Part shown: positions 1 to 12,157 of the stretch, in pieces
How positions within the stretch are numbered: the stretch's first letter is position 1
Layout: the number at the start of each line of letters is the position of its first letter
Origin: Orientallactaga sibirica
Lineage: Eukaryota; Chordata; Mammalia; Rodentia; Dipodidae
Direction: 5' to 3'
Length of the DNA stretch: 64,000 bases
Assembly: GCA_036365145.1 (NCBI GenBank)
Contig: JAEOAD010000240.1
Coordinates: forward strand, 1,116,001-1,180,000
Notes under the pieces: model-generated
The model's database searches: none
What the model was told of the DNA's origin: nothing
What the model saw: the letters and a program-made list of their open reading frames with translations, nothing else
Translations under genes and position numbers: made by a program

Positions 1-117
1 TTATTAAGCCAAACTCACTCTTTTCTGGCTGCTTTTCTCCCCCTGACCAACCCTAGTCATTCACCAAACATAATTTGTTGTTTGCACAAAGACTGATTTT
101 TAAAATTGTTTTAAATT

Positions 118-310
118 TTATTTATTTATTTTAGAGAGAAAGATGCAGATAGAGAGAAAATGGGAATGCCAGAGCCTTCAGCCACTGTAAACGAACTCCA
201 GATACATGCACCATTTTGTGCATCTGGCTTACGTGGGTACTGGGGAATCGAACCTGGGCCCTTAGACTTCACAGGCAAGTGCCTTAACCATTAGGCCATC
301 TCTCTAGCCC
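118..310 (-). mobile_element. Dip-like SINE (GOPC intron 1)
   Basis: Antisense copy, ATTTATTTATTTTAGAGAGA head to GGCCATCTCTCTAGCCC. Confidence 0.9.
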
Positions 311-1308
311 AAGATTGATTTCTTTAGTTTTATATGCACAGACCCCTTACTTAAGCCTTATAACATGGGAATAACTGTATTTATCTCATGAAACTGCTAA
401 GAAAATCATATGAATAAGAATATATTTGGGAAAAAAATGATCCATAGTAATTCACCAATAAGATTAGCAAAACCATTACTGTTAATAATACCTCATATCC
501 AGCTGTCCAAGCAGCCAGCCAAATTAGACTAACAATGCAGTATTTCTAAATTCTCATGCCTCCATTCCAATCCATCCCTAGATTTTGCTGATTTTTTTTT
601 TGACCTCTCAAGTGTCCCTTGTTCTGAAGACTTTCCTTCATATCCACATATTACTCTACACTATCACCATCTCACATGCATAGTTAGAATCTCCTAAAGA
701 GTTCAGTACATTCATTCTTATTTTCCCAGACTTTTTTACATATCAGAGACTGACTGATGTATTCTAACCTTATACCTAAGATTATCATCTAGTTTAAAAC
801 AGTTTTCATGGTTATGATGAAGCTCTGACCCTAGGGCACAGCCTATAAAACTAGACCAAGTTTCATCCTTTACCAATTCAGTCTTATCAAGCATCTTACT
901 CATTCAGATTGTCAAACTCATTATGCTCCTGCCAATCACTTCCTATTTCCTCTACTGCATACAAGGTGGAATAAAATTACTCTATTTTTTAGCTTAGTAA
1001 TTATATTTTCCCCAGGAGCCTTTTTCTGATGCCCCAGAATTGGTTCTCATTCCTCTACATACCTTTCATAGCACCCATCAAAGTTGCAATTTCTCATTTA
1101 AGGCATTATTCCCCCAGCTAATTTTCCCAAACTACAAACTCAATAATCCAAACTCCATAATGAATTCAAAACCCACAACAGCAGATTATGTCCTTTTTTG
1201 CACTTCACTGCTATCCTAAGTATGTAATATAACATGTCACATATACATATACAGTGTCAGTATTCAACTTCAATGTCATAAAACAGCCTATTTAAAAACA
1301 AGTACAGA

Positions 1309-1438
1309 AGTCAGGTGTGGTGGCACATGCCTTTAACCCCAGCACTGGGGAGGCAGAAGTAGGAGGATCACTGTGTGTTTGAGGCCACCATGAGACTACC
1401 TAGTAAATTCCAAGTCAGCCTGGGCTAAACCAAGACAC
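1309..1438 (+). mobile_element. B1 SINE
   Basis: Sense, diverged copy (CAGGTGTGGTGGCACATGCC). Confidence 0.85.
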
Positions 1439-1463
1439 TATCTTGGGGGAGTGGACAGTACAG

Positions 1464-1725
1464 GACTGAGGATATAGCTCAGTTGGTAGAGTGTTTGCCT
1501 ACCATGGAAAAAGCACTGGCTTCAATCTCCAATATCCAGAACTATATAAAACCAGGCACAAGGACATGTGACTGTAATCCCAACACCTGGGAGGTGGAGG
1601 CAGGAGGATCATAAATTCAAGGTCATCCTAGGCTACATAGCTTGTTCAAGGACAACCTGGGCTACACAAAACCTTGTCTCAAAAATAAAATAAACAAACA
1701 AACAAATAAATAAATAAATAACAAA
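1464..1725 (+). mobile_element. Composite ID-B1 SINE (GOPC intron 1)
   Basis: ID-type head (GATATAGCTCAGTTGGTAGA) fused to a B1-like part (GTAATCCCAACACCTGGGAG), ending in (ACAAATAAAT)n. Confidence 0.8.
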
Positions 1726-1790
1726 AACAGTACATTTAAAGCAGCATGAGGACAAGTATAAACCCAGTTCATTATCAACATGGTAACATG

Positions 1791-1931
1791 GTTTTTTTTT
1801 TTTGTTTTTTTTTTTGGTTTTTCAAGGTGGGGTCTCACTCTAGTTCCAACTGACCTGGAATTCACTGTGTCTCAGGGTGGCCTCTGCCTTCTGAGTGCTG
1901 GGATTAAAGGCATGTGCCACCATGCCCGGCA
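1791..1931 (-). mobile_element. B1 SINE
   Basis: Antisense copy with two T-runs at its head. Confidence 0.9.
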
Positions 1932-2033
1932 ACATGCTCTTAAGCAAGGCCAAGTTTCTCTACTAATAGTTGTGAACAATAAATCACTTAAAGAGATGCT
2001 AATTCAGCAACTGTGGAAGATATGTTGCTGCTC

Positions 2034-2250
2034 TGTTTTGAGATAGGCTCTCATGTGGCCCAGCCAGGCTTTAAACTTATGTATAGCTGAGGGAGACCCT
2101 GAGGCCTGATCCTTCCGCTTCCACCTCCCAAGTGTTAGTGTAAGCCAGATACACAAGGTGGAGTTTGTTTGCAGTGGCTGGAGGCCCTCACACAACCATT
2201 CTCTCTCTCTTTTTCTGGCTCTCAAAAAAATAAATAAAAATTAAATTTAA
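2034..2250. mobile_element. B1-like piece joined to a 5'-truncated Dip-like SINE
   Basis: Antisense B1-like 2034-2139. Sense Dip-like 3' part 2140-2250 (GTTTGCAGTGGCTGGAGGCC, CT tail). Confidence 0.7.
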
Positions 2251-2634
2251 AAAAGGATGTACTTTTGCAGTTATTGTTAAAAACAGGGAACAAAGCACAA
2301 CACTATTTTCACAGAAGACAGGTGAGTTATTTTAAAGTATTGGTTCATGACCTCTGTCTTATTCCAGCACACCTTCTATGGATACTACCACTGATAGTAC
2401 TATAATCACAAACAGTGCCTGTGACTTTGGCTAGGCCATTAACCAAGGAGCTCACCACAGCAGAAATTCTCAAGCAGGTGGGAAGTTGGAGAGACTGATT
2501 TGAAATGGCACCATCTCAAAACAGTCTGATATTCTCTGTCATCCCCTACCCTTTATATACACATCTCTTCCCAAACATGACTTTGGCAAGAAGCAATAAT
2601 ATGGGTGTCCCTTATATTTAATTTAAAAATGCAG

Positions 2635-2861
2635 GGGCTGGAGAGATGGCTTAGCAGTTAAGGTGTTTGCCTGCAAAGCCAAAGGATCCCAGTTTGATTT
2701 TCCAGGACCCACGTAAGCTAAATGCACAAGGGAGCACATGCATCTGGAGTTCGTTTGCAGTGGCTGGAGGCCCTGGTGTGCCCATTCTCTCTCTCTCTCT
2801 TTCTCTCTCCTCTCAAATAAATAAAATATATTTTAAAAAACGAAAAAAAAAAAAAAAAAAT
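2635..2861 (+). mobile_element. Dip-like SINE
   Basis: Full-length sense copy, GGGGCTGGAGAGATGGCTTA to a long A tail. Confidence 0.92.
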
Positions 2862-3012
2862 GCAACCCTATGAAAGTTTTTCCCCCAACAAAATGTTCCT
2901 AACTACTAGATTCATTTGAAGTGTAGTATTACCTATAAATACAAGGATTAGGTACAAGTGATAATCTGGAAGGGTACTAAAGATCAATTTATTATTTTTG
3001 TCCTATTCATTC

Positions 3013-3117
3013 ATTCATTTATTGAAACAGGTCTCATGTAGTCCAGGCTGGCCTTGAACTCTTCATCCTCCTGCCTCAAGTGCTAGACTTACAGGTATGC
3101 ACACCATGCCCAGCTTT
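3013..3117 (-). mobile_element. Old B1-like SINE
   Basis: Antisense, diverged (CAGGCTGGCCTTGAACTCTT). Confidence 0.65.
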
Positions 3118-3808
3118 AAAATCAATTTATAATTAAAAGAACAGAATTAGTTCAGTAAGAAATAATGAAAATAGCGTAAGAAAGTATAATAGAATTCTCT
3201 TTCTAGATTTCAAAGTCTCAGAAGACTGACAACATTTGATGGAGCAGCCCCTGAAATTCTGTATACAGTATACCAACAGGTATATCTTGATTGATGTTGT
3301 GGACAATGAACCTTTCCAAGCAATACAGAACTAATTTCATGAAAACTACAGATGTTTCATGCGTAAAGATTATCATCAGAGACTGATGAGTCAGATGTAT
3401 CTGAAAATATACATAATTTTTAACAACAAAATTTAATTGGCTCCCTCCTCCCCATTTTCCAAGATCTCTGAGTCCCAAATCAAAGATATTATACATATAC
3501 ATGCACACACGCACGCACTAAAAAAAAAAAAAAATCACATTTACATTGTGGTATTCTAGCATTGAGAAATAATGCTACTCCCTAGCCAAGATATGGAGTC
3601 AAAATATGACTTACAATTTCTGAGAAAAACCATGTACAATTTATTACATGCATAATCTATTATTTAGGTCAAATACTCATAAGTATTGTTAAAAACTGAG
3701 GTAGCTCTTATGACCCTTTTGTGTTGTTTTTTCAATGTTAGATTTTATTTCACATCATAAAGCATTACTGGCTAGTTTCCTTAGGTCATTTAAAAATATT
3801 AGAAATTG

Positions 3809-4172
3809 GCCGGGTGTGGTAGTGCACGCCTTTAATCCCAGCACTCGGGAGGCAGAGGTAGGAGGAGCGCCATGAGTTCGAGGCCAGCCTGAGACTACTG
3901 AGAATTCCAGGTCAGCCTGAGCTAGAGAGAGACCTTACCTTGAAAAACTTATATATATATATATATTAGAAATTGTTTCATTTTTTTAAAAAAATCTATC
4001 TGCTAGTTTGTCTGTGTACATGGGCACACCAGGGTCTCTTGCCATTGCCAAAAAACTCCAGACGCATGTGCCACTTTTGCATCTGGCTTTACACACAGGT
4101 ACTGGGGAACTGAACCCCAACTAGTAAGCTCTGCAAACAAGTGCCTTTTACTGCTGAGCCATCTCCCCAGCT
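3809..4172. mobile_element. B1 SINE and old Dip-related SINE
   Basis: Sense B1 3809-3947 with a (TA)n tail at 3950-3966. Antisense Dip-related copy 3998-4172. Confidence 0.82.
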
Positions 4173-4486
4173 TGTTTCATTCTTAAAATGCCAGCTATTG
4201 CCAGTAGATACTTCATGGTTAACTAGTAGGGGAAAAAAATGCGGACCCAGTAAGCAAGGACAGAAAGCATATATGACATACATATTAATTTGATTGCAAT
4301 GGGCACTCAATTATTACAACTAAATAGCAATAATGATATTTTAGGAAAACTCAAACTAAAAGAGCTTTATGTATCACTGTTAATCCTACTTATATCTACT
4401 TTAAAATGGAAGACTTAGTCCCTTAAATTACATATTTAGAAAGTACATTTACATTACTTAGTAATGATAAGATTTCTTGATTTCTG

Positions 4487-5065
4487 GGCTAGAGAGATGG
4501 CTCAGCAGTTAAGACACTTGCCAAGGCAAAGCCAAAGGACCCAGATTCGAATCTCCAGTACCCAAGTAAAGCCAGACGCACAAAGCTGTGCAGTCATCTG
4601 GAGTTCATTTGCTGCTAAAGGCCCTGGCACACCCATTCTCTCTCTACATGCCTTTCTCTCAGTCTCTCTCTCAAATAAATATTTTTAAAAACCGATTTCA
4701 GAGCCATGTGTGGTGGTGCATGCCTTTAATCCTAGCACTTGAAAGGCAGAGGTAGGAGGATCGTCATGAGTTCAAGGCCACCCTGAGATTACAGAGTGAA
4801 TTCCAGATCAGCCTGGGCTAGAGCGAGACCTCACCTCAAAAAAAACAAAAAGAAAAAAACAAAAACAAAAAAACTATTTCAGGCTGAAGAGATGGCTTAG
4901 TAATTAAGGTGTTTGCCTGTGAAGTCTAAGGGCCCAGGTTTGATTCCCCAGAACCCATGTAAGCACATGGTGACAGCATGCATTTAGAGTTTGTTTGTAG
5001 TGGCTGGAGGCCCTGGTGCACCCATTCTTTCTCTCAAAAAGTAAATAAGAATAAAATATTTTTTT
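4487..5065 (+). mobile_element. Dip-like, B1, Dip-like SINE series
   Basis: Dip-like 4487-4690, B1 4704-4873 with an A-rich tail, Dip-like 4880-5065, all sense. Confidence 0.88.
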
Positions 5066-5174
5066 AATTCACGATTTCTGAATATTATAGTAGTGCCCTA
5101 ATTCTCTCTCTCAAGTAAATAAAAATAATTTTTTAAATTCATGATTTCTGAATATTATAGTAGTGCCCTAATTT
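5066..5174. repeat. Local 71-bp duplication at a SINE tail
   Basis: ATTTCTGAATATTATAGTAG and TGCCCTAAT occur at about 5073-5102 and again at about 5144-5173. Between them is a copy of the SINE's CT-rich tail (TCTCTCTCAAGTAAAT). Confidence 0.85.
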
Positions 5175-5562
5175 AAATTAAATGGTAAGGATTACAGACT
5201 AAAGCAAATGATCATTTTTACATACTTTAAAAAAATTTTAGAATTTGGGAACATGTAAGCCTCAATGTTAGAAGTTACGTGAAAAATGGCAGTAAGCTCT
5301 ACAGCTATATCTGACTTGAAATTTAAGAACCAACTGTGGATGTAAACCAAGAAAAATGATAGTATCGTATATATTTCCCTACATTTTCCTAAGCGCTTTG
5401 ATCACATTCCCCTAAATAGGTACATTTCTGTGTGATAGCCACAGACGTGGGCCTGGAATAGGAAAAATGAAAATAACCAGTACTGCATCTGTGTGCATGT
5501 CAATCTGGTTAATCATTGTGCAAGCAGATCTTCAAAATGACATATCAAAATGTAGGCTAAGG

Positions 5563-5741
5563 GCCTGGAGAGATGGCTTAGCAGTTAAGCGCTTGCCTGT
5601 GAAGCCTAAGGACCTGGTTTGAGGCTCGATCCCCCAGGATCCACGTAAGCCAGATGCACAAGGTGGCGCATGCATCTGGAGTTCATTTGCAGTGGCTGGA
5701 GGCCCTAGTGTACCCATTCTCTCTCATTCTCTCTCTCTATC

Positions 5742-5780
<39 letters not shown>

Positions 5781-5829
5781 ATCTGCCTCTTTCTCTCTCT
5801 GTCACTCTCAAATAAATAAATTGTTTAAA
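5563..5829 (+). mobile_element. Dip-like SINE with (ATCT)n microsatellite
   Basis: Sense copy. About 10 ATCT units at 5741-5780 lie within its CT tail. Confidence 0.92.
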
Positions 5830-6163
5830 AATTTTTTCTAAAAGGTAGACTAAGGTATTCACAGACAGAGGCTCTGAGATGGCTAATGCAACACCTACAT
5901 GTAAAGCAGTGTGGTTAGCTCCAGTTCCCTCCCCAGTCATACACTACGAATGCGGATCACAGAATGCTAGAAGACGCAGAAGACCCACTCGTCTATCTCC
6001 ATCCTTTTCCTTCCCTACCTTCACCTCACTTTTTTTCCTTCACATTGGAGGTCGGAGGGCAAAGTGGGCAGCTTTGCAGGGTCGTTTCCCTGGAGCGTTA
6101 AGTGGATCTAACGCCCCCGGGCAGCCTGGGTTAAAGGCCATCGGTGCAGATCCCAAGGCTCAC

Positions 6164-6451
6164 CTCTAGCTTGTGGTTGATCTGGGACACCGTCTGGGCT
6201 TTGTGACAAAGCTGCGCAAAGCAGGAGCTCAGGCTGGTCATCTTCTGCCGCCCCTCATAAGTGATGTCCGCCTGGTCCGGATCGATCTCGCCCAGAAGCA
6301 GGTCCACATCCACGAAGGCCTTGTCGAACTCCTTCTCCAGCACCTCCAGCCACCGGAACATGGACACCCCGCCCGGGGAGACCCCCACAGCGCAGGAGGT
6401 GCCCCCTGGGCCGCCGCCGGCGCCCGCCGGACATGGGCCGCCTGTCGACAT
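6164..6451 (-). CDS. GOPC: GOPC exon 1, coding part (Golgi PDZ and coiled-coil adaptor)
   Basis: GOPC (also PIST/CAL/FIG) is a peripheral trans-Golgi adaptor. Its coiled coil binds Golgi and Rab partners, and its PDZ domain binds the C-terminal tails of membrane cargo such as CFTR, steering them to lysosomes. This exon encodes residues 1-96: a Gly/Pro/Ala-rich leader (1-29), then a strongly conserved segment from [16 protein letters not shown] (31-46) to the first turns of the coiled coil, ending HKLE. The start ATG at 6451-6449 has G at -3. The exon ends exactly after a codon (phase 0) at 6164 and is followed by a consensus donor, AG|GTGAGC. The leader differs slightly from the human protein I recall, while the segment after residue 30 is almost invariant. 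The PDZ domain and most of the coiled coil lie in later exons at lower coordinates, and none was recognised between 1 and 6160. Identification is from recognising the protein sequence. Confidence 0.96.
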
Positions 6452-7020
6452 GGCGCCGTCCAGGGCCGTCCCGCACTGCTGCGGGCCCTGGCCGCGCACC
6501 GCGAGCCGAACTGCTGGGACCCTGGCACGCACACTCGCCCTCGCCTCGCCTCCGCCTCGCCTCGCCTCGCGCCGCTAACGCCTGCACTGCCGCCGCAGGG
6601 CTGCGGGGACCGCGCGGCCCGGGCGGCAGTCGCAAGACCAGCCCACCTCGAGGCTCGCCGAGCCGCGCATGCGTAGAGAGCAGCCAGGGGGAAGGCCTCC
6701 GGGAGGGGACCGAGTGGGCGGGGCGGAGAAGAGACCTTGGCCAATGGAAGCCCTCCGCTAGGGACCAGGCTGTCAGCGGCCATATTGACAACTGGCAAAA
6801 CGCTGTTCGAGTCGCAGAGCTTCGGAGGCGCACGGTGGTCTGCTTCCAAGTTAGAAAGGCTGCAGGAAGGGAAGGGTGTCCACGTCGCAGGGAGGAACGG
6901 CTTCCGCCGGTTTGACTTCACGGTGGGCGGGAGACTTTCCAAAGTCGTCTGGGAAAGTCACCACAGTGGCGCCCAGGGCCAAGGATGGGAGCACGGAGGG
7001 CAGTGTGAGCATGCGCGGTA
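6230..7020 (-). promoter_or_regulatory. GOPC: GOPC CpG-rich promoter and 5' region
   Basis: CpG dinucleotides are dense from about 6240 to 6760, in contrast to the AT-rich surroundings. This is typical of a housekeeping CpG-island promoter overlapping exon 1. No TATA box is evident. Visible sites upstream of the minus-strand start are an NRF1-like GCGCATGCG at 6665-6673, a GC box at 6716-6726, a CCAAT motif at 6741-6745, a CCATATT motif near 6780 and a second NRF1-like core at 7009-7016. The transcription start cannot be fixed by eye. Large open frames on both strands here are a side effect of high GC content. Confidence 0.8.
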
Positions 7021-7927
7021 GCCACGTTTTACCTTTTGCATTCCAGTTCCTGCTTAGGGTGGAGTGGGATGGGGTGACTACATTGGCTGTACTTGGTAAA
7101 CTAGTCCATAAATTCCAGCTAGAAACTGCCTCAAGCTGCCATTTGAAGCAGCTGACCAGGTTTTGCTCAATCGATGGCATTTGTTCAAGCCTGAGTTCAA
7201 GTCCTACACCTTATTGTGACATGCTACCTGTCCCACAACTTAGTTGGTATTAACTTGGAACCTAGTTTCCAAATTTTCTTTAATTCAGCAAGAAAATAAA
7301 TGCTTAGCATCAGTGTTTAGCACATCTTACTACATCATAGGCCATACATTTCTAAAGCTACTATTTGAAATAGTGTAATTTTTTTCAGAAACTAGTTGCA
7401 GTGCCTCCCATGTCAGTTCAGAAAAACAACGTTATGAAGATTCTTATGTTCATAATTATATTAAATGCAAACCTCAGCTGAGGCATTAAGGACACAAATC
7501 TAATGAAACATAAAAACCCTCATTCAAGCTACTGAAGTTCTCACAACTACAACTTCAAACGTGGTATGCAATCTTGGCTCTTTTTACATTCTGCCTACTA
7601 ACTCCTCAACCTCAACCCTTCATCCCCACCCTCAACTAGCCCAAGAATCAACAGTCTGGAAAGGAAAAGATAAACCAGTCTAATGAGAGTAGGCTGCTAG
7701 GAACTGTCTCTTCTGCATGGCCTATAGGAGTGTTCTGGGCTGAGTCCAGATTCATCTGTGATCTTTTCTTGGGACAGACTCTTCAAACCACTAATCAAAA
7801 CATGCACAGTGTGTCCCTCACCAATGCAATGCCAGTGAGAAGAAACAGCAGATCTACTTTACTCTTAGAGTACTTCAAAGCCTTAAGCAATAAAGTATTT
7901 TGTCTTGTGAAAGCTAGTCATGAAATC
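7021..7927. other. GOPC upstream flank, apparently single-copy
   Basis: No repeat or exon recognised between the CpG-rich promoter and MaLR element 1. Open frames here do not resemble known proteins. Confidence 0.5.
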
Positions 7928-8493
7928 TGTGGTGGTTTGAATGTAAAATGTGCTCCATAGATTCATGGGATTGAATATTTGATCATAAGTTGGTGATGCT
8001 ATTTGGAAAGTTTGTAGAACCTTTAGGAGGCAGAGCCTTACTGGAGGAAGTGTGCCACGGGGGTTGGCTTTTCTACATTCTCTGTGCTGAAGTGCATATG
8101 AGATGTTGGATGTCTGCTCTGCCATGCTTTCAGGGCTATGATGAAACTTCCTCTTGAAACTGTAAGCCAAAATAAACCCCTTCCTTCTATAAGCTGCTTG
8201 CAGTTGGGTATTTTATTCTAGCAATGTGAAACTGATACAGGAAATTGGTAATGATTGGGGTGGCTATAGTGATAGATCTGATCATGCTGTTCTTAGTCTT
8301 TTGAAAATGGTTTATGGGAGGAATATGGAAGGGTTTGGAACTCTGGACTTAAGAAACCTTACAATGTAATAGACAAAACAACAAGGCCATTCTGGTAACA
8401 GTTTGGAGGAACAGAATACAAAGAAATATCTGCTTACAAGGCTTCAGAGGGGAGAAGGTACTTTGCTGGACTAGAGGCATTTCATGTGGTATT

Positions 8494-9187
8494 GATGCAG
8501 CATTTTTGGTTCAGAGAGCATTTAAATTCCATAAAAATGCAAAAGATCCCATGCCTGTGGACACCAGCGTTTGGATTCTTATACAAAGTAGCAAAGAATT
8601 GAAAATGTGTACTCACAGAGGGGTAAATTATGACTTACAAGGTTTATTTTAAGGAGAGTTACAATCCATACAATCCAGAGGGAAAGTTAGCAGAAAGGCT
8701 TAAGCCAACAAGAAATTTTTCTTCTTAGCCTGGGTGGGAAGGGAGAGGGGAAATGGAGAAAACCTCCCTCACATAGGGGAAAGTCTGGACACACACACAC
8801 ACACAGAGGGAGGGAGAAAGAGAGAGAGAGAGAGCGCAAAGCAAGATGAAAGCCACAAGGTCAAAGCCACAAAGCCAGGCTGGGAAGAGGGAGAGGACAC
8901 TGAGAGATGGATCCAGAGGAAGATTATGGACAAAGAGAGGATAACATGTGTGGTTAGGCTCCTTCCTATTAGGATAAACCTCATCATCAGACTCGGGTGT
9001 GTAAGGGAGAGACCTGATTGGTCAGTGGACTCAAGAGACTGACTCAGGAGGGGCCAGCCCACAGGTAGAAGAAACCTGGGAAACTTTAGAAGCAGGAAGC
9101 ACTGCTGAATTGTTGCATCTTGAATGAGACTGGATCAGACATGAGTTTTAGTCCTGCCAGGGCAGGCAAGGTCACATCTTCTTGAGC
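8494..9187 (-). mobile_element. Unclassified ERV LTR nested in MaLR element 1
   Basis: Shares a start (TGATGCAGCATTTTTGGTTC) and body motifs (GCAAAGAATTGAAAATGTG, GTTTATTTTA) with copies at 40556 and 58983, so it belongs to one dispersed LTR family. TTTATT suggests an antisense polyadenylation signal and GATTGGTC an antisense CCAAT box. Its right boundary is uncertain. Confidence 0.6.
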
Positions 9188-9199
9188 CTCTGTCCCTGG

Positions 9200-9201
<2 letters not shown>

Positions 9202-9230
<29 letters not shown>

Positions 9231-9374
9231 TTGGTTTTTCGAGGTAGGGTCTCACTCTGGTCCAGGCTGACCTGGAATTAACTATGTAGTCTCAGGGTGG
9301 CCTCGAACTCACAGCGATCCTCCTACCTCTGCCTCCCGAGTGCTGGGATTAAAGGCGTGCACCACCACGCCCGG
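9202..9374 (-). mobile_element. B1 SINE with 14-bp target duplication
   Basis: Antisense B1 preceded by (ATTT)n. The 14-mer CTCTGTCCCTGGAT occurs at 9188-9201 and again at 9375-9388, framing the element perfectly. Confidence 0.95.
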
Positions 9375-10489
9375 CTCTGTCCCTGGATGACTGCCTATTT
9401 TAAAAAAAAAAAAAAAGCTATCTTTCTCCCATTTCCTATTAATATTCTGGCAAGGAAACTAGCTGCATTCTGCCTGTGTCCTTAGATTTTGAGAAAAGTT
9501 GAATTTAAAAGTAATGGAATAATGTGTTTGGATGGAAGAAATTTCAAGACAGAAAAGCATACAGTGTGTGGTTTGGCTTCTTTTTGCCACTCTTACTCAG
9601 ATCAACAATGAGAGAGCAAAATACAAAGCAGAAGGATATGAAAAAAATCTCAAGTTTAGAAAGAAATAAGAACATGTTTCAGGGGTCTAGAAACAGAAGC
9701 TGCTTCAACTGCAATGGTTAGAGGAGGTCACCATTGATGATAGGCCAGCTACCCTGCATTGGGACAATGGGAAAGATTCCCTCAGGGCAAGATACAACCC
9801 ATTGAGGGGTCAAGCTAATGAGAATGCTAATTCTTTTGAAAGGAGGGAAGCTGAAGGAAGAATACTGAAATTTTTTACTGCTCTTTGGGAGTCAGGCTTC
9901 ATTTCAACCTGAAAGAAAATAAAGGCAAATGGGGTCAAATGCAGGAAATAATGGGTCATGGATTACACCATGGTTTGGAGAGCAGCTGAAGCTGGGTAAT
10001 GTGGGGCAGGGTCAAAGTCCTTGTACAGGTTCCGGTAAGGCCATTGAATGAAGCTGTGGAGATGAACTGTTGGTTGCAGTGGAGAATCTGGGATATTTAA
10101 GATGCCCAGAACTGTGAAACATACGCTGAGAAAAACTGCAGGCTTGGGGTGGGATCCTGCCCAAAAAATCAGGCTTCAAGCAGCACATCTGGAAGGCAGA
10201 GTTGCTCAAGCCTTTGGGGGACATGTGCTAGACATGGTGCTATATAATTTGATATTTGCCTTGCTGGTTTTCAATCTTGCATTGGTATAGTCTTTCCTTC
10301 TTGTACCCCCATTCTTCCCTTTTGGAGTGGGAATGTGAACTCTGTGCCATTATATGTTGGAGGAGAGAAACTTTTGTTTTGATTTTACAGGGCTCACAGT
10401 TAAGAGGCTGCCTTGAGTCTCAGATGAGTCTTTGGATTTTTGAACAGTGGTGGTACTGGTTAAAAAAAAAAAAAAAAAAAAAAACTATT

Positions 10490-11950
10490 AGAAAAAATTT
10501 TTAAAGCTTTTATTGACAATCTTTACACTAATAAACAATATGCTATTATCATAATCCATTTCACCACCTTCCATTTCCCTCTCCAGAATACTCCCTCTAC
10601 TGAATTTCTTCTTCTTTTCAATTAGTCTCTCATTTAGTTTGATGTCATCATTTTTCCCTACTATTATGTAGGTTTTCTGTAGGTAGTGTCAGCCACTGTG
10701 AGGTCATGAATATCAAGGTGACTTTGTGTCTGCAAGATAGTATTGCAGAACACTCCTCCACTTCCAGTGGCTCTTACAGTCTTTCTACCACCTCTTTTGC
10801 AATAGTCCTTGAGCCTTGGCAGGTGTAATAGAGATGTTTCACTTAGTGCCAAATACACCACTGTCATTTCTTTTCAGCATTTTGGTGCAGTTTGAATCTC
10901 ACCAATGGTCATTGCAATCTGAAAAGAGAAGCTTCTCTAACCAAAAGCATTAATATATAGACATAAACATAAGGATTTAGAGGGTAATTTGGGAGAATAA
11001 TGCATCCATTTATCCAAACAATAGTAGTAGTTTCCCCTACGGCTTATGTCCTTTCCAGCAATAGGCTTTATTTTTATTTTATTTTATTTTTATTTTATCT
11101 TTATTTTGAGGAAGAGAGAGAGAAGCATATATAGAGAGAATGGGTACACCAAGACTTCGAGCCACTGCAAATGAACTCCAGATGCATGTGCCACCTTGTG
11201 AATCTGGCGTACATGTGTTCTGGGGAATTGAACCTTGGTGCTTAGTCTTCACAGGCAAGCACTATAACTGCTAATCCATCTCTCTAGGCCAGTCAGCCAT
11301 AGGCTTTTGATTAGGTTTTCAGTAGTAGACATGAATTCTCTTAAGTGAAGAAGGCCTCAAGTCCATTCAGAGCAGTTGGTTTCCTCCATAGCAGACATGT
11401 CATTATTGTACCATTTGGCACATTTGGCCTGGCTATCTAGCCATAGAGGTTGCAGAGTCCACTGCTGGTTAATGCATTGATGATTTTTCTCCCCCAGCAG
11501 GCTGCATAGGTCTTTTCAGCATCCTGACAACTAGTCAGCAGGAAGTGGGCTTCTAGGTCAGATCCAGCTTGATTTTGCAGTGACCTGGAGCCCAAGAATG
11601 TTGAGTCTGCAGCACTAGTGTCTTACCATCTAGTTCTAGTGGGCAACCAAGAGCATTGGCAATAACCTGTAATGTTTGGGGGCATCAAAGGCCTCCTTGA
11701 CCAATATCTCACTGGAACATATCCCACCCTTGGCACTGAAATTTTCTTGTAATAGTCTATGGCTTCTGGGCACAGCATTATTTACTCCCATAGTATACTT
11801 CTACCCAAACTCTATTTTTTTAACATATGTAATATTTAGCTAGTGAAAAACATTTCCATATGCTTATTCATAACATCTTTAATTTGATTAACCTTCCTCC
11901 TACTCCTCTCATCAGTCTTGCCCCCTCACCCCATTTATACCATTTCTATG
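10490..11950 (-). mobile_element. L1 3'-end fragment (antisense), split by a SINE
   Basis: Starts with the L1 3' terminus signature (TTTTATTGACAATCTTTACAC) and carries the same 3'UTR words as the copies at 17, 27, 58 and 61 kb. It is interrupted by the SINE at 11062-11292. There is no coding capacity. Confidence 0.8.
11062..11292 (-). mobile_element. Dip-like SINE inside the L1 fragment
   Basis: Antisense copy ending CCATCTCTCTAGGCC. The flanking word ATAGGCTTT is duplicated on both sides (about 11061 and 11300), consistent with a target-site duplication. Confidence 0.85.
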
Positions 11951-11955
11951 GGCAC

Positions 11956-11969
11956 TTAAAAAAACTTTG

Positions 11970-12013
<44 letters not shown>

Positions 12014-12157
12014 ATGCCAGGGCCTCTTGCTGCTGCAAATGAATACCAGAGGCTTGTGTCACTTTTTGCATCTGGCTCATGTGGGTACTGAGGAATTGAA
12101 CCCAAGCTAACAGGTTTGCAAGCAAACACTTTTAACTGCTGATCATTCTTCCCAGCC
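11956..12157 (-). mobile_element. Old Dip-related SINE with (GT)n tract
   Basis: Antisense variant (CTTGCTGCTGCAAATGAATACC...) whose CT tail has become a GT microsatellite at about 11973-12010. Confidence 0.75.

Larger units (their letters stand above)
1..6163 (-). other. GOPC: GOPC intron 1, proximal part
   Basis: Everything to the left of the exon 1 donor is read as intron 1, because GOPC is on the minus strand and no further coding homology was seen. It holds about a dozen SINEs listed separately. The stretches 311-1305, 3120-3805 and 5175-5560 look single-copy and AT-rich, with no ORF or motif I recognise. Confidence 0.75.

Noticed and set aside
1..6160. GOPC exon 2 within the left end of the window
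   Set aside because: I scanned for the next coiled-coil codons on the minus strand and saw none. Only SINEs and AT-rich single-copy DNA are present.
6173..6942. Several overlapping open frames of 100-230 codons on both strands over the GC-rich segment
   Set aside because: They are out of frame with the GOPC exon, of low complexity (Arg/Pro/Ala rich) and explained by few stop codons in CpG-rich DNA.
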